Origin: Sorangium aterium
Lineage (GTDB): Bacteria > Myxococcota_A > Polyangia > Polyangiales > Polyangiaceae
DNA length: 64,000 nucleotides
Assembly (NCBI RefSeq): GCF_028368935.1
Contig: NZ_JAQNDK010000004.1
Span: 1 to 64,000 of the forward strand
Direction of reading: 5' to 3'
Shown here: positions 35,187 through 45,300 of the stretch, one piece after another
Layout of the letters: the number at the start of each line of letters is the position of its first letter
How positions within the stretch are numbered: position 1 is the first letter of the stretch
Notes under the pieces: model-generated
Told to the model about the DNA's origin: nothing
Database searches by the model: none
Seen by the model: the letters and a program-made list of their open reading frames with translations, nothing else
Position numbers and translations under genes: made by a program

Positions 35187-35250
35187 ACACCCTCTCCAGG
35201 TTTCAAGTGCCCGCCACAACGGAGGCGGGCCGGGCTGGAGAGGGTGTTTT
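35187..35250 (+). promoter_or_regulatory. Terminator-like attenuator hairpin upstream of fusA
   Basis: ACACCCTCTCCAG (35187-35199) pairs perfectly over 13 bp with CTGGAGAGGGTGT (35235-35247), enclosing an inner 7-bp helix GCCCGCC/GGCGGGC (35209-35215 with 35223-35229), and is followed by TTTT. It ends 54 nt before the fusA start. The shape is that of an intrinsic terminator inside the operon, so regulated readthrough into fusA-tuf is possible. Confidence 0.55.
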
Positions 35251-35303
35251 GCATCCTGAGTCCGGAACCCTCACCCCACGCATCACACGACGGAGAAGGA
35301 AAA

Positions 35304-37418
35304 GTGGCACGCGAGTACAGCCTGGAACGGACGCGCAACATCGGGATCATGGCCCACATCGATGCGGGCAAGACCACGGTCACCGAGCGCATCCTTTATT
35401 ACTCGGGTGTCAACTACAAGATCGGCGAGGTCCACGAGGGCGCAGCCACGATGGACTGGATGGTCCAGGAGCAGGAGCGCGGCATCACCATCACGTCCGC
35501 CGCGACGAACTGCTTCTGGGCGCCGGAGCAGGGCCCCGAGAAGGGCGTCTCTCACCGGATCAACATCATCGACACGCCCGGTCACGTCGACTTCACCATC
35601 GAGGTCGAGCGGAGCCTCCGCGTGCTCGACGGCGCGGTGGCGGTGTTCGACGGCGGCAACGGCGTCGAGCCGCAGAGCGAGACGGTGTGGCGGCAGGCGG
35701 ACAAGTACGGCGTCCCGCGCATCGCGTTCATCAACAAGATGGACAAGGTCGGCGCCGACTTCGACATGTGCGTCGACTCCATCCGCGAGCGCCTCGGCGC
35801 GAACCCGGTGGCGATCCACTACCCGCTCGGCGCGGAGGACTCGTTCCGCGGCGTGATCGACCTCGTGACCCTGCGGGCCGCCGTGTTCGACGAGGAGACG
35901 AAGGGCCAGCGCTACGACTGGCAGGAGATCCCGGGCGACCTGCTGCCGCGGTGCAAGGAGCTCCGCGAGAAGCTCATCGAGGCGTGCGCCGACGCGAGCG
36001 ACAAGGTGATGGAGAAGTTCATCGCCGGTGAGGTCGACCAGATCACCGAGCAGGAGATCCACGCGGCCATCCGCGCGGGCACCCTCGGCTTCAAGATCGT
36101 CCCGGTCCTGTGCGGCTCTGCGTTCAAGAACAAGGGGGTCCAGCTCCTGCTCGACAGCGTCGTGAACTACCTGCCGTCGCCGGTCGACATCCCGGCCGTC
36201 GAGGGGACGCTGCCCGACAAGAAGGACAAGGTCGTCTCGCGCAAGGCGAGCGATGAAGAGCCGTTCGCGGCGCTGGCGTTCAAGGTCATGAACGACCAGT
36301 TCGGCAACCTCACCTTCTTCCGTGTCTACTCCGGCACGACGAAGAGCGGCGTCAGCGTGCTCAACTCGACGCGCGGCAAGCGGGAGCGCTTCGGGCGCAT
36401 CCTCCGCATGCACGCGAACAAGCGCGAGGAGATCGACGTCTGCTACGCGGGCAACATCTACGCTGCCGTGGGGCTCCGCGACACCCGCACCGGGGACACT
36501 CTCTGCGAGGAGAAGAACCCGATCGTGCTGGAGCGGATGGAGTTCCCCGACCCCGTGATCTCGATCGCCATCGAGCCGAAGACCAAGGCCGATCTCGACA
36601 AGCTCGGGCTCAGCCTGCAGAAGCTCGCCTACGAGGATCCCTCGTTCCGCACCTTCACGAACGAGGACACGGGTCAGACGATCATCGCCGGGATGGGCGA
36701 GCTCCACCTCGAGATCATCGTCGACCGCCTGAAGCGCGAGTTCAAGGTCGACGCCAACGTCGGCAAGCCCGAGGTCGCCTACAAGGAGACCATCTCGAAG
36801 AAGGCGACCGACGTGGAGGGGCGCTTCGTCCGGCAGTCGGGCGGACACGGCCAGTTCGGTCACGTGAGGATCGACATCGAGCCCGCCGAGCGCGGCGCGG
36901 GCTTCGTGTTCGAGAACGACATCGTCGGCGGCATCATCCCGAAGGAGTTCATCCCCTCGATCGAGAAGGGCATCCGGGACGCGATGGGCCGCGGCGTGCT
37001 CGCGGGCTACCCCGTCGTCGACATCAAGGTGCGGCTCCACTTCGGCAGCTACCACGAGGTCGACTCCTCCGGGCCCGCGTTCGAGGTCGCCGCGTCCATG
37101 GCCTTCCAGGACGGCGCCAAGAAGGCGGGGCTCGTGCTCCTCGAGCCGATGATGGCCGTCGAGGTCGTGTCGCCCGAGAACTACCTCGGGGACGTCATCG
37201 GAGACCTCAACTCGCGGCGTGGCCGCATCCTCGATATGGGGCAACGCGCGAACACCCGGGTGATCCGCGCGGAGGTCCCGCTCTCAACCATGTTCGGTTA
37301 CGCGACCGACGTCCGTTCCAAGACGCAAGGCCGCGCGACCCATTCGATGCAGTTCTCTCATTACGCACCGGTTCCAGCAGCGATCCAGGAAGAGATCGTC
37401 GCCAAGCAGCGAGGTTAA
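35304..37418 (+). CDS. fusA: Elongation factor G
   Basis: A 704-residue translational GTPase catalysing translocation. GTG at 35304 follows GGAGAAGGA and gives the usual short N-terminus [20 protein letters not shown]. The G motifs are AHIDAGKTT (G1), [11 protein letters not shown] (switch I, canonical), DTPGHVDF (G3), [10 protein letters not shown] (G4) and [14 protein letters not shown] (G5). Domains II-V follow, including [12 protein letters not shown] and the C-terminal [21 protein letters not shown]. The length is typical. It is co-directional with tuf, 9 bp downstream, and preceded by the structured leader. Confidence 0.98.
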   Translation: MAREYSLERTRNIGIMAHIDAGKTTVTERILYYSGVNYKIGEVHEGAATMDWMVQEQERGITITSAATNCFWAPEQGPEKGVSHRINIIDTPGHVDFTIEVERSLRVLDGAVAVFDGGNGVEPQSETVWRQADKYGVPRIAFINKMDKVGADFDMCVDSIRERLGANPVAIHYPLGAEDSFRGVIDLVTLRAAVFDEETKGQRYDWQEIPGDLLPRCKELREKLIEACADASDKVMEKFIAGEVDQITEQEIHAAIRAGTLGFKIVPVLCGSAFKNKGVQLLLDSVVNYLPSPVDIPAVEGTLPDKKDKVVSRKASDEEPFAALAFKVMNDQFGNLTFFRVYSGTTKSGVSVLNSTRGKRERFGRILRMHANKREEIDVCYAGNIYAAVGLRDTRTGDTLCEEKNPIVLERMEFPDPVISIAIEPKTKADLDKLGLSLQKLAYEDPSFRTFTNEDTGQTIIAGMGELHLEIIVDRLKREFKVDANVGKPEVAYKETISKKATDVEGRFVRQSGGHGQFGHVRIDIEPAERGAGFVFENDIVGGIIPKEFIPSIEKGIRDAMGRGVLAGYPVVDIKVRLHFGSYHEVDSSGPAFEVAASMAFQDGAKKAGLVLLEPMMAVEVVSPENYLGDVIGDLNSRRGRILDMGQRANTRVIRAEVPLSTMFGYATDVRSKTQGRATHSMQFSHYAPVPAAIQEEIVAKQRG

Positions 37419-37427
37419 AAAGACGCC

Positions 37428-38618
37428 ATGGCCAAGGAGAAATTCACTCGTACGAAGCCGCACGTGAACGTGGGCACCATCGGTCACATCGACCACGGCA
37501 AGACCACGCTCACGGCGGCGCTCGTCAAGGTGCAGTCGAAGCGCAACCTGGCGAAGGCGATCTCGTACGCCGACATCGCGAAGGGCGGGACGGTCCGTGA
37601 CGAGACCAAGACGGTGACCATCGCGGCGGCGCACGTCGAGTACGAGTCGGCGAACCGCCACTACGCGCACGTCGACTGCCCCGGGCACGCCGACTACATC
37701 AAGAACATGATCACCGGCGCGGCGCAGATGGACGGGGCGATCCTCGTCGTGTCGTCGCTCGACAGCGTGATGCCGCAGACGCGCGAGCACGTGCTGCTCG
37801 CCCGGCAGGTCGGCCTGAACCACATCGTCGTGTTCCTCAACAAGTGCGACGCGGTGGACGACCCGGAGATGCTCGACCTGGTCGAGATGGAGGTCCGCGA
37901 GCTGCTGTCGAAGTACAAGTTCGACGGCGACAACGCGCCGGTGGTCCGGGGCGCGTCGCTGCCGGCGCTGCAGGGCGACCCGAAGTGGGAGGAGACGATC
38001 CAGCAGCTCCTCAGCGCGCTGGACAGCTACATCCCCGAGCCGGTGCGCGACATCGACAAGCCGTTCCTGATGGCGATCGAGGACGTGTTCTCGATCAAGG
38101 GCCGCGGCACGGTGGCCACGGGCCGCATCGAGCGCGGCGTGATCAAGGTCGGCGACGAGGTGCAGATCATCGGCTTCAAGGACACGAAGAAGTCGGTCGT
38201 GACCGGCGTCGAGATGTTCCGCAAGCTGCTCGATCAGGGGCAGGCGGGCGACAACGTCGGGTGTCTGCTCCGCGGCGTGGAGAAGGAAGAGATCGAGCGC
38301 GGCCAGGTGCTGGCGAAGCCCGGGTCGATCACGCCGCACACGAAGTTCACCGGTGAGGTGTACGTCCTCAAGAAGGAGGAGGGCGGGCGCCACACGCCGT
38401 TCTTCACCAACTACCGGCCGCAGTTCTACATCCGGACGACGGACGTGACCGGCACGGTGAACCTCCCCGAGGGGGTGAAGATGGTGATGCCGGGCGACAA
38501 CATCACGATGACGATCGAGCTCATCGCGCCGGTCGCGCTGGAGGAGCAGATGCGCTTCGCCATCCGCGAGGGCGGCAAGACGGTGGGCGCCGGCGTCGTC
38601 ACCAAGATCCTCGCGTAG
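37428..38618 (+). CDS. tuf: Elongation factor Tu with divergent switch I
   Basis: A 396-residue GTPase that delivers aminoacyl-tRNA to the ribosome. G1 [10 protein letters not shown]3 [12 protein letters not shown] and G4 NKCD are normal. Domains 2 and 3 are canonical ([41 protein letters not shown]). The switch I region differs: residues 41-72 read [20 protein letters not shown] then [12 protein letters not shown], where EF-Tus normally have RGITIxTAHVEY. The threonine at position 64 is kept, but Arg-Gly-Ile is replaced by Lys-Thr-Val. [14 protein letters not shown] also replaces the common SAADGPMPQTREH. It is followed 10 bp later by rpsJ. Confidence 0.96.
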   Translation: MAKEKFTRTKPHVNVGTIGHIDHGKTTLTAALVKVQSKRNLAKAISYADIAKGGTVRDETKTVTIAAAHVEYESANRHYAHVDCPGHADYIKNMITGAAQMDGAILVVSSLDSVMPQTREHVLLARQVGLNHIVVFLNKCDAVDDPEMLDLVEMEVRELLSKYKFDGDNAPVVRGASLPALQGDPKWEETIQQLLSALDSYIPEPVRDIDKPFLMAIEDVFSIKGRGTVATGRIERGVIKVGDEVQIIGFKDTKKSVVTGVEMFRKLLDQGQAGDNVGCLLRGVEKEEIERGQVLAKPGSITPHTKFTGEVYVLKKEEGGRHTPFFTNYRPQFYIRTTDVTGTVNLPEGVKMVMPGDNITMTIELIAPVALEEQMRFAIREGGKTVGAGVVTKILA

Positions 38619-38628
38619 GAAGAGCACC

Positions 38629-38940
<312 letters not shown>

Positions 38941-38953
38941 GAGTCCAGGTACC

Positions 38954-39577
38954 ATGAAGGTTACCGTTTACAACCTCAAGCGGGAGCAGGTCGGCGAACT
39001 CGACCTCTCGGACGAGGTCTTCGGGACCGAGGTGAAAGAGCACCTCTTCTATGAGGTCGTGAAGGCGCAGCTCGCGTCCCGCCGCTCGGGCACCAAGGCC
39101 ACCAAGGAGCGGAGCGCGGTCGCCGGCTCCACGAAGAAGCTCTATCGCCAGAAGGGCACCGGCCGCGCTCGCCAGGGCTCGATCCGCGCGCCGCACCACG
39201 CGGGCGGCGGCATGGCGCACGCCCTGGAGCCGAAGGACTGGTCGTACCGTCCGCCGCGCAAGGTGCGGATCGGCGCCCTGAAGAGCGCTCTCTCGCTCTT
39301 CGCGAAGGAGGGGCGGCTCATCGTGCTCGACAGCCTGGAGGTCTCCGAGATCAAGACCAAGGCGATCGCTGCCACGCTGACGACCCTGCAGGCGGACCGG
39401 AAGTCGCTGGTCGTCGACACGGCCGGCAACGAGAAGCTGGTGAAGAGCCTCCGCAACCTGGAGAACCACCAGTACCTGCCGCCGGAAGGGGTCAACGTCT
39501 ACGACCTCCTCAGGCACGACCACCTCATCGTCTCGAGGGACGCCGCCAAGGCGCTCGAGGCGCGTTGCCTTCGCTAG
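38954..39577 (+). CDS. rplD: 50S ribosomal protein L4
   Basis: A 207-residue 50S protein lining the exit tunnel. The start [20 protein letters not shown] and the extended loop with [25 protein letters not shown] are typical, as is [24 protein letters not shown]. In other bacteria L4 can repress its own operon. Here it follows rpsJ directly, in the place where rplC would normally intervene. Confidence 0.97.
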   Translation: MKVTVYNLKREQVGELDLSDEVFGTEVKEHLFYEVVKAQLASRRSGTKATKERSAVAGSTKKLYRQKGTGRARQGSIRAPHHAGGGMAHALEPKDWSYRPPRKVRIGALKSALSLFAKEGRLIVLDSLEVSEIKTKAIAATLTTLQADRKSLVVDTAGNEKLVKSLRNLENHQYLPPEGVNVYDLLRHDHLIVSRDAAKALEARCLR

Positions 39578-39592
39578 TCAGGGGAGTCCGAC

Positions 39593-39889
39593 ATGCAGCC
39601 CGAGCAGATCATCCGCCGGCCAATCATCCTCACGGAGAAGTCGAGCCGGCTCCGCGACCAAGGCAACAAGGTCATCTTTGAGGTCCGCCGCGAGGCGAAC
39701 AAGATCCAGATCAAGGACGCCATCCAGACGCTCTTCAAGGTGGGCGTCGTGGACGTCAACACGCTGATCATGCGCGGCAAGGACAAGCGCATGGGGCGCG
39801 GCTACGCGAAGCTGCGCAATTGGAAGAAGGCGATCGTCACCCTCAAGGAGGGTGACGAGATCCAGTTCTTCGACGAGAAGGCGGAATAG
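39593..39889 (+). CDS. rplW: 50S ribosomal protein L23
   Basis: A 98-residue protein at the tunnel exit and trigger-factor/SRP docking site. It is recognised by [49 protein letters not shown] and the basic [24 protein letters not shown]. Normal length and the expected place between rplD and rplB, with only 2 bp to rplB. Confidence 0.97.
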   Translation: MQPEQIIRRPIILTEKSSRLRDQGNKVIFEVRREANKIQIKDAIQTLFKVGVVDVNTLIMRGKDKRMGRGYAKLRNWKKAIVTLKEGDEIQFFDEKAE

Positions 39890-39891
39890 CG

Positions 39892-40722
39892 ATGGGAATC
39901 AGATCCTTCAAGCCGACCTCGCCGGCGCGGCGTTACTACTCGGTCAGCGACTTCAAGGAGATCACGAAGGTCGAGCCCGAGCGGTCGCTGCTGGAGCAGC
40001 AGACGTCCACCGGCGGCCGGAACAACAACGGCCGGATCACGTCGCGGTTCCGCGGCGGTGGTCACAAGCAGCGCTACCGGATCATCGATTTCCGGCGCGA
40101 CAAGATCGGCGTCCCGGCGAAGGTCGCCGCCATCGAGTACGACCCGAACCGGACGGCGCGCATCGCGCTCCTTCACTACGTGGACGGCGAGAAGCGCTAC
40201 ATCCTGGCGCCCGACGGCCTCGCGGTCGGGGCGACGCTGCTCGCGAGCCGGAACGCGGACATCAAGCCTGGCAACAGCCTGACGCTCCGCTACATCCCGC
40301 CCGGCACCTCGATCCACAACGTCGAGGTCAAGAAGGGCAAGGGCGGTCAGCTCGTGCGCTCGGCCGGCGTGGCCGCGCAGCTCATGGCGAAGGACGGCGA
40401 CTATGCGCAGGTCCGCCTCCCGAGCGGTGAGATCCGCAAGGTGCACCTCGATTGCCGCGCCACGATCGGGCAGGTGTCGAACTCCGAGCACGCGAACATC
40501 AGCCTCGGCAAGGCGGGGCGCTCGCGCTGGCTCGGGCGCCGGCCGCACAACCGCGGTGTCACGATGAACCCCGTCGATCACCCGATGGGCGGCGGTGAGG
40601 GCCGGACGAGCGGCGGGCGCCACCCGTGCTCGCCGTGGGGTCAGCTCTCCAAGGGCCTCAAGACGCGGAACAACAAGCGCACCGACGGCATGATCGTCCG
40701 GCGGCGCGGGACCAAGGGTTAG
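39892..40722 (+). CDS. rplB: 50S ribosomal protein L2
   Basis: A 276-residue protein near the peptidyl-transferase centre. It shows [37 protein letters not shown] and the conserved C-terminal [21 protein letters not shown]. Full length, with the essential His in the [12 protein letters not shown] segment retained. It is separated from rplW and rpsS by 2 bp each, so translation is probably coupled. Confidence 0.98.
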   Translation: MGIRSFKPTSPARRYYSVSDFKEITKVEPERSLLEQQTSTGGRNNNGRITSRFRGGGHKQRYRIIDFRRDKIGVPAKVAAIEYDPNRTARIALLHYVDGEKRYILAPDGLAVGATLLASRNADIKPGNSLTLRYIPPGTSIHNVEVKKGKGGQLVRSAGVAAQLMAKDGDYAQVRLPSGEIRKVHLDCRATIGQVSNSEHANISLGKAGRSRWLGRRPHNRGVTMNPVDHPMGGGEGRTSGGRHPCSPWGQLSKGLKTRNNKRTDGMIVRRRGTKG

Positions 40723-40724
40723 TC

Positions 40725-41024
40725 ATGCCGAGGAGCATTAAGAAAGGGCCCTTCATTGACGGTCACCTGCTGGAGAAGATCCAGGCGGCCCAGGCGACCA
40801 ATGCCAAGAAGGTGATCAAGACGTGGTCGCGCCGCTCGACGATCCTGCCCGAGTCGGTCGGCCTGACCTTCGCCGTGCACAACGGGAGGAAGTTCGTTCC
40901 CGTGTTCGTGACGGAGAACATGGTCGGCCACAAGCTGGGTGAGTTCGCCCCGACGCGCACGTTCCACGGCCACTCCGGGGACAAGAAGGCCAAGGTCGCC
41001 AAGGGCGGCCCGGGCGGTCGCTGA
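40725..41024 (+). CDS. rpsS: 30S ribosomal protein S19
   Basis: A 99-residue 30S head protein beginning [20 protein letters not shown] and containing [29 protein letters not shown] and [21 protein letters not shown]. It is the last gene of this operon fragment: a strong intrinsic terminator follows at 41061. rplV, rpsC, rplP and later genes, which normally continue the S10 operon, are not in the window. Confidence 0.98.
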   Translation: MPRSIKKGPFIDGHLLEKIQAAQATNAKKVIKTWSRRSTILPESVGLTFAVHNGRKFVPVFVTENMVGHKLGEFAPTRTFHGHSGDKKAKVAKGGPGGR

Positions 41025-41060
41025 TCGCTCCGCGTCAACCGCGAGCGCATCGACATGAAG

Positions 41061-41099
41061 CGGGCAGGGTCGCAGCAGCGACCCTGCCCGTTCCTTTTT
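41061..41099 (+). terminator. Intrinsic terminator of the str/S10 operon
   Basis: A perfect 12-bp stem CGGGCAGGGTCG (41061-41072) with CGACCCTGCCCG (41079-41090), a CAGCAG loop, and TTCCTTTTT immediately after. It lies 36 nt after the rpsS stop. This is the best intrinsic terminator in the window. Confidence 0.92.
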
Positions 41100-41132
41100 G
41101 CGCAGCTACGGCCTGACGGCGTCCGCGTCGCT

Positions 41133-41257
41133 GCGCGGGGCTCACCCGTACAGGAGACGGGTCCAGATCGGCGTTTTCGGCACGGAGGCGTACTCCCGTA
41201 CGCCGAGTACCGAAAACGTCGAGATGGGCCCGTCTCCGCAGCGGGTGAGCCCCGCGC
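41133..41257. repeat. 125-bp imperfect inverted repeat (palindrome)
   Basis: The two arms match in blocks of 16 (GCGCGGGGCTCACCCG with its complement at 41242-41257), 9 (GGAGACGGG), 9 (CGTTTTCGG) and 7 bp (GGCGTAC), with symmetrical unpaired stretches of 4/4, about 10/10 and 6/5 nt, and a TCCC turn. It occupies the space between the rpsS terminator and the stop codon of the convergent TPR-PEGA gene. It could be a mobile palindromic element, a structural RNA or a terminator for the minus strand. It has no open reading frame. Confidence 0.85.
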
Positions 41258-41258
41258 G

Positions 41259-42305
41259 TTAGAATTGGCCGCGTAGACCGGTGAAACCGGGGCCGACGAG
41301 CAGCTGCGTCGAGGCCGTGGCGCTCTGCGAGCCGCCGGCGCCGCCTCCGGTGAAGCTCAGGATGAGCAGGGTCGTGCCCGTGACGAGCCCGAGCGCGCCG
41401 ACCACGACGCCGATGTTCGCGACCGTCTTCTGGGTCTTGCCGGCGTCGACGTCGTCCTGGCGATCGGCGGGGCAGGGGCCCCTGCAGGTCTCGGTGAGAT
41501 CGCTGTAGGTGCTGTTCGCCATCAGCCCGGCGACGGTGAACATCGCGAGCCCCGCCACACCCACGCCGCCAGCGGCGTAGGCGTAAGGCCGCAGGTACGC
41601 ACGCGGCGAGGGCGCCTCCGAAAAGGGCGGGCTCGGGCCCTCGTCGAGGAGCGCCGGAGAGCCGGAGACGGCCTCGGTCGGGCCGCTCGGCTCGGCGTCG
41701 AGCACGACGGTCTTCGCTTCCCCCGCCGAGAGATCGAGGGTCTGCGGCGTCGAGGTGAGCTTCGTGCGCAGGACGATCTCGGTCTTGCCGGGCTTGACCG
41801 GGAACGGCTTGCCCCACCGCTCGCGCGGGACGTCCTTGCCGGCCACCGCGAGCGAGGTCGCCGCGTCCGGATGCGCGACAGTGACCGTGACGAGGGCGAT
41901 CTTGCGCGCGATCTCGTCGCGCTCCAGCTGCGCCGTCTGCTCCGTCTGGGCATAGCGCGGCTCGTCCTTCGCCCGGGACGCGGCCTCCGCCGCGACCTGA
42001 TCGAACTCGAGGTACGCCTCGATGTGATCGCCCAGATCCGCGAGGCAGCGCGCGATGTAGAGGTGGGAGTTCGGGCTCGGCACGGTGGCGTACGAGGCCC
42101 GGAACTGCTCGAGCGCCAGCGCATAGCGCTTGCTCTCGTAGAGGGCAGCGCCCTTCTTGAAGTGGTTCTGCGCCTTCTCCACCGCGTCCGGCGCGGGCGT
42201 CGCCGCGGCGCCGTCCGCGCCGGCCGCGGGCCCGGGGAGCGTGCACAAGCACACGCAAGATGCCGCACCGAAGAGCAGCGCACGGAGCCAGGGTCGAGAT
42301 CGCAC
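41259..42305 (-). CDS. TPR-PEGA envelope protein with C-terminal membrane hairpin
   Basis: A 348-residue protein, last gene of a kinase-TPR pair. GTG at 42305 lies 5 bp after the upstream kinase stop and opens a signal sequence (WLRALLFGAASCVCLCTLPG). Residues about 40-130 are TPR-like helices (AQNHFKKGAALYESKRYALALEQF, HLYIARCLADLGDHIEAYLEF). About 135-210 is a beta module of the PEGA kind (GKDVPRERWGKPFPVKPGKTEIVL). Two hydrophobic helices (YAAGGVGVAGLAMFTVAGLM; IGVVVGALGLVTGTTLLIL) enclose a loop with CRGPC. It ends QLLVGPGFTGLRGQF. It is likely an envelope partner or substrate of the kinase, by genome context. Confidence 0.8.
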   Translation of the reverse strand: MRSRPWLRALLFGAASCVCLCTLPGPAAGADGAAATPAPDAVEKAQNHFKKGAALYESKRYALALEQFRASYATVPSPNSHLYIARCLADLGDHIEAYLEFDQVAAEAASRAKDEPRYAQTEQTAQLERDEIARKIALVTVTVAHPDAATSLAVAGKDVPRERWGKPFPVKPGKTEIVLRTKLTSTPQTLDLSAGEAKTVVLDAEPSGPTEAVSGSPALLDEGPSPPFSEAPSPRAYLRPYAYAAGGVGVAGLAMFTVAGLMANSTYSDLTETCRGPCPADRQDDVDAGKTQKTVANIGVVVGALGLVTGTTLLILSFTGGGAGGSQSATASTQLLVGPGFTGLRGQF

Positions 42306-42310
42306 GGTGT

Positions 42311-45300
42311 TCAGATACCCGATGGGTTGTACTTCTTCTTGGGGCTGGGTTTGCCGGTCGTCGCTGGCTTGGGCGCAGGCTTCGCCGGCGTGGACGTCGT
42401 CCGGGGGCGCGTGGTCGACGGTGGGCGCGACGCCTGCGGTGCGGCGACGGGCTGCGCCGCCGCGGCCGCGGGCGCCTTGACCGTCGGGGGAGGCGTCGGC
42501 TCCGCCGCGGGAGGCGTCGGCGAGGGCGCCGGTGCTGCCTCGGGAGGCGTCGCCGACGCCTCGGGAGCGGGCGGCGACGCCGGCTGCGCCGTCTGAGGCT
42601 CCACCGGCGAAACGGGCCGAGCTGGGACGGCCTCCGCGGCGGCCGCGGTGGCGGTGGTGTCGGGCGCCGTGGCCGCGGGCAACGCATCGACGCGCGCCTT
42701 GCCGACCTCCGGACGCGAGCGCTCGTCGCCGCCGCGCACGACCAGCGCGACGGCCCCGAGCGCCACGCAGAACATCGCCGCGCCGGCCACGATCAGCTGG
42801 AGCCGCTTGCGTCGCTGCCCGGTCTCGAACGATCGGTCGACCGCCGTGACCTCGCCGACGTCGTTGGCGAGGCTCCGCGAGCCGCGCCTCGCGAGGCGTT
42901 CGCTGAGCGCCGCGGCCCGGGACGCGGGAGGATCCGCCGCCGCGAGCACCTTCGTGGCGGGCACGCCGGCCGCCGGGAGGATCCGCTTGGCGGATGGGCC
43001 GAGCGGCTTGCCCTCCCGGGCGGCGGGCCGCGGGCTCACCGGCTCGGCCGGCTCGCCGTCGGGCTGCAGCGCGGGCGCGATGATGAGCCGCGGCGGCGCC
43101 TCGGCGGGCTGCGCCGGCGCGGCGATCTCTTCGAACGAGATCGGCTCCAGGCTGACCGGCGGCTCCTCCTCCGCGATCGGTGATGCGGCCCCTCTGCTGG
43201 ACGCCGGACCGGCGCCAGCCGGCGCCTGTGCCGCAGGGGGAGGCGCGGCGGCGGGACCGCCCTCGTGCGAGCCCGCGCCGACGTCGGCCAGCGCAGCGTG
43301 GCCCTCCAGAGAGGCCCCGGGCCGGCGCTCCGAGTTCACGGCGGCGCCTGCGTCGACGGCCGCGATCGCGTCGCGGAGCTCCTGCGCGCGCTTCGACTGG
43401 ATCTCGCCGATCGCCTGCCGCACGAAGGCCGCCACGTCCTCGTCGGTCGTGGGCTCGCCGAGCGTCGACGCGACCTGATCGATGGCCCGCTGCATCTCCG
43501 CGCACGTCGAGAAGCGGCTCTCGGGGTCCTTCTCGAGCGCCTTGAGGATGATCCTGTCGAGCTCGGGGTGGATCGCGCCGTTCAGCTCCCGCGGGGGGAG
43601 CGGGTTCTTGATGGTGATGTTCTCGATGGTCGCGAGGTCGGTCTCGGCGCGGAAGGGGTGCAGCCCCGTCGTGAGCACGTACAGCAGCGCGCCGAGCGAG
43701 AAGATATCGCTCCGGCGATCGATGGGGAGCCCGCCGAGCTGCTCCGGCGAGAGGTACGGCGTCTTCCCCTTGACGATGCCGCCGGCGCGCGTGACGTGCA
43801 GGCGCCCCTTGGACTTCGCCACGCCGAAGTCGACGATCTTCACGAACCCGGCGGTCGAGATGAGCACGTTCGCCGGCGAGATGTCCCGGTGGACGAGGTC
43901 GAGCAGCACGCCGCTGTCGTCGCGGAGCTCGTGCGCGTTGTGGAGCCCCGCGCAGATCTGCGAGGCGATGCGGAGCACGATCCGCTGCGGGATGCCGCCG
44001 AGCCGCTTCGCGGCCTTCTGCAGCGTGCCCGCCGTCTCGCCGTCGACCCACTCCATCACGATGTAGAGGACGTCGTCCTCCTCGCCGAGGTCGAGGATCT
44101 CGACCACGTTGGGGTGCCTGATCCGCGCCGCGACCCGCGCCTCGTCGAGGAACATCGACTCGAAGTCGGGGTCGTCGGAGACGTCGGGCAGCATCGTCTT
44201 GATGGCGACGATCTTCCTGAAGCCGCGGGTGCCCTGCAGGCGCGCGGCCCAGACGGCCGCCATGCCGCCCTTGGCGACCGGCATGAGGATCTCGTAGCGG
44301 CCGAGGGTGCTCCCCGGGCCCAGCTGGTCCACGGCCGACGCCACGCGACCCCACAGCTTCGTCTGGCCCTGGACTCCGGTCGGCGTGGGGATCGTCCTGG
44401 TGGAGGTCGATGCCGGACCGTTGCCGCGCGCGCTCTCCTGCGTCGCAGGCGCCCCGCCCGGAAGCGCGGCCGCCACGGGCGGGGGCGGCGGGGTCTTCGC
44501 GGGGACAGGGATCGCAGGCGCGGTGGCCGACGCGGGCGCAACGGGGGGCAGCGGCTGAGAAGGCTCGGGCGACGCAGCCGGCGCGGGCGCCGCCGGCGGG
44601 AGGGGCGCCGACGGTGTCACCGGCGCGCGGCTCATCGTCTTCGCCGGCGGCGGCGGGGGCGTGGCGGCCGCGCGTGGCGCCGGCGTCACGGCGGGCACCA
44701 CGGGCGTGCGGCGCGTGGCAGCGGCCGGCGGCCCCAGCGGCGGCACAGGTACCCGAGGCGTCGGAGGGCTCGGCGCGAGCGCTGGCCCGACAGCCGCGGG
44801 CGCTGCAGCGGCGACCTTGCCGTGCGCCTCGGGCTGCGCCGGCGACGCCGCGCGAGCCGGCGGCGGCGGGCGTGGCGGCCTCGGGGACGGCCCCCCCGGG
44901 GCCGGCGCCGGCGGCTTCGGGACCGTCCCCTCGGCCGGCGTCGGCGTCGCCCGCGCCGCGAGGGCGTCGCCCGGATCGCCCGGGCGCGGCGCGGCCGGTC
45001 GCGCGGGCGGCTGCTCCTTCGCCGTGGTCGCCCCCGTCGCAGCGGCGCGCTCGGGGCTCGCACCGGCGGCGGCGCGGTCCTCCGTGCCCTGGCCCGACAG
45101 CTCGATCCGCGGAAGGGTCGCTGCGGGACGCCGCGGCCCGGGCAGGTCGCGGGCCGGGACGTCCTCCACCGAGCCCCACTCGGTGTCGATGCTGGCGTGC
45201 GCCGCATCGGCGCCCGCAGGCCCGGCGCCGTTCGACGCGCCTGCGCCGACCGCCGGCTTGGCCGCCAGGCCGTTCTTCGGCGCGGCGGCGTCCTTCGCCG

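Larger units (their letters stand above)
34999..35303. other. rpsG-fusA intergenic region
   Basis: A 305-bp gap inside the str operon, unusually long for this location. It contains three hairpins (35009-35035, 35120-35162, 35187-35250) and no credible gene. I see no convincing separate promoter for fusA. Confidence 0.65.

Noticed and set aside
34999-35303. tRNA gene in the gap of the str operon
   Set aside because: The hairpins do not form a cloverleaf and there is no T-loop GTTCGA or anticodon arm arrangement.
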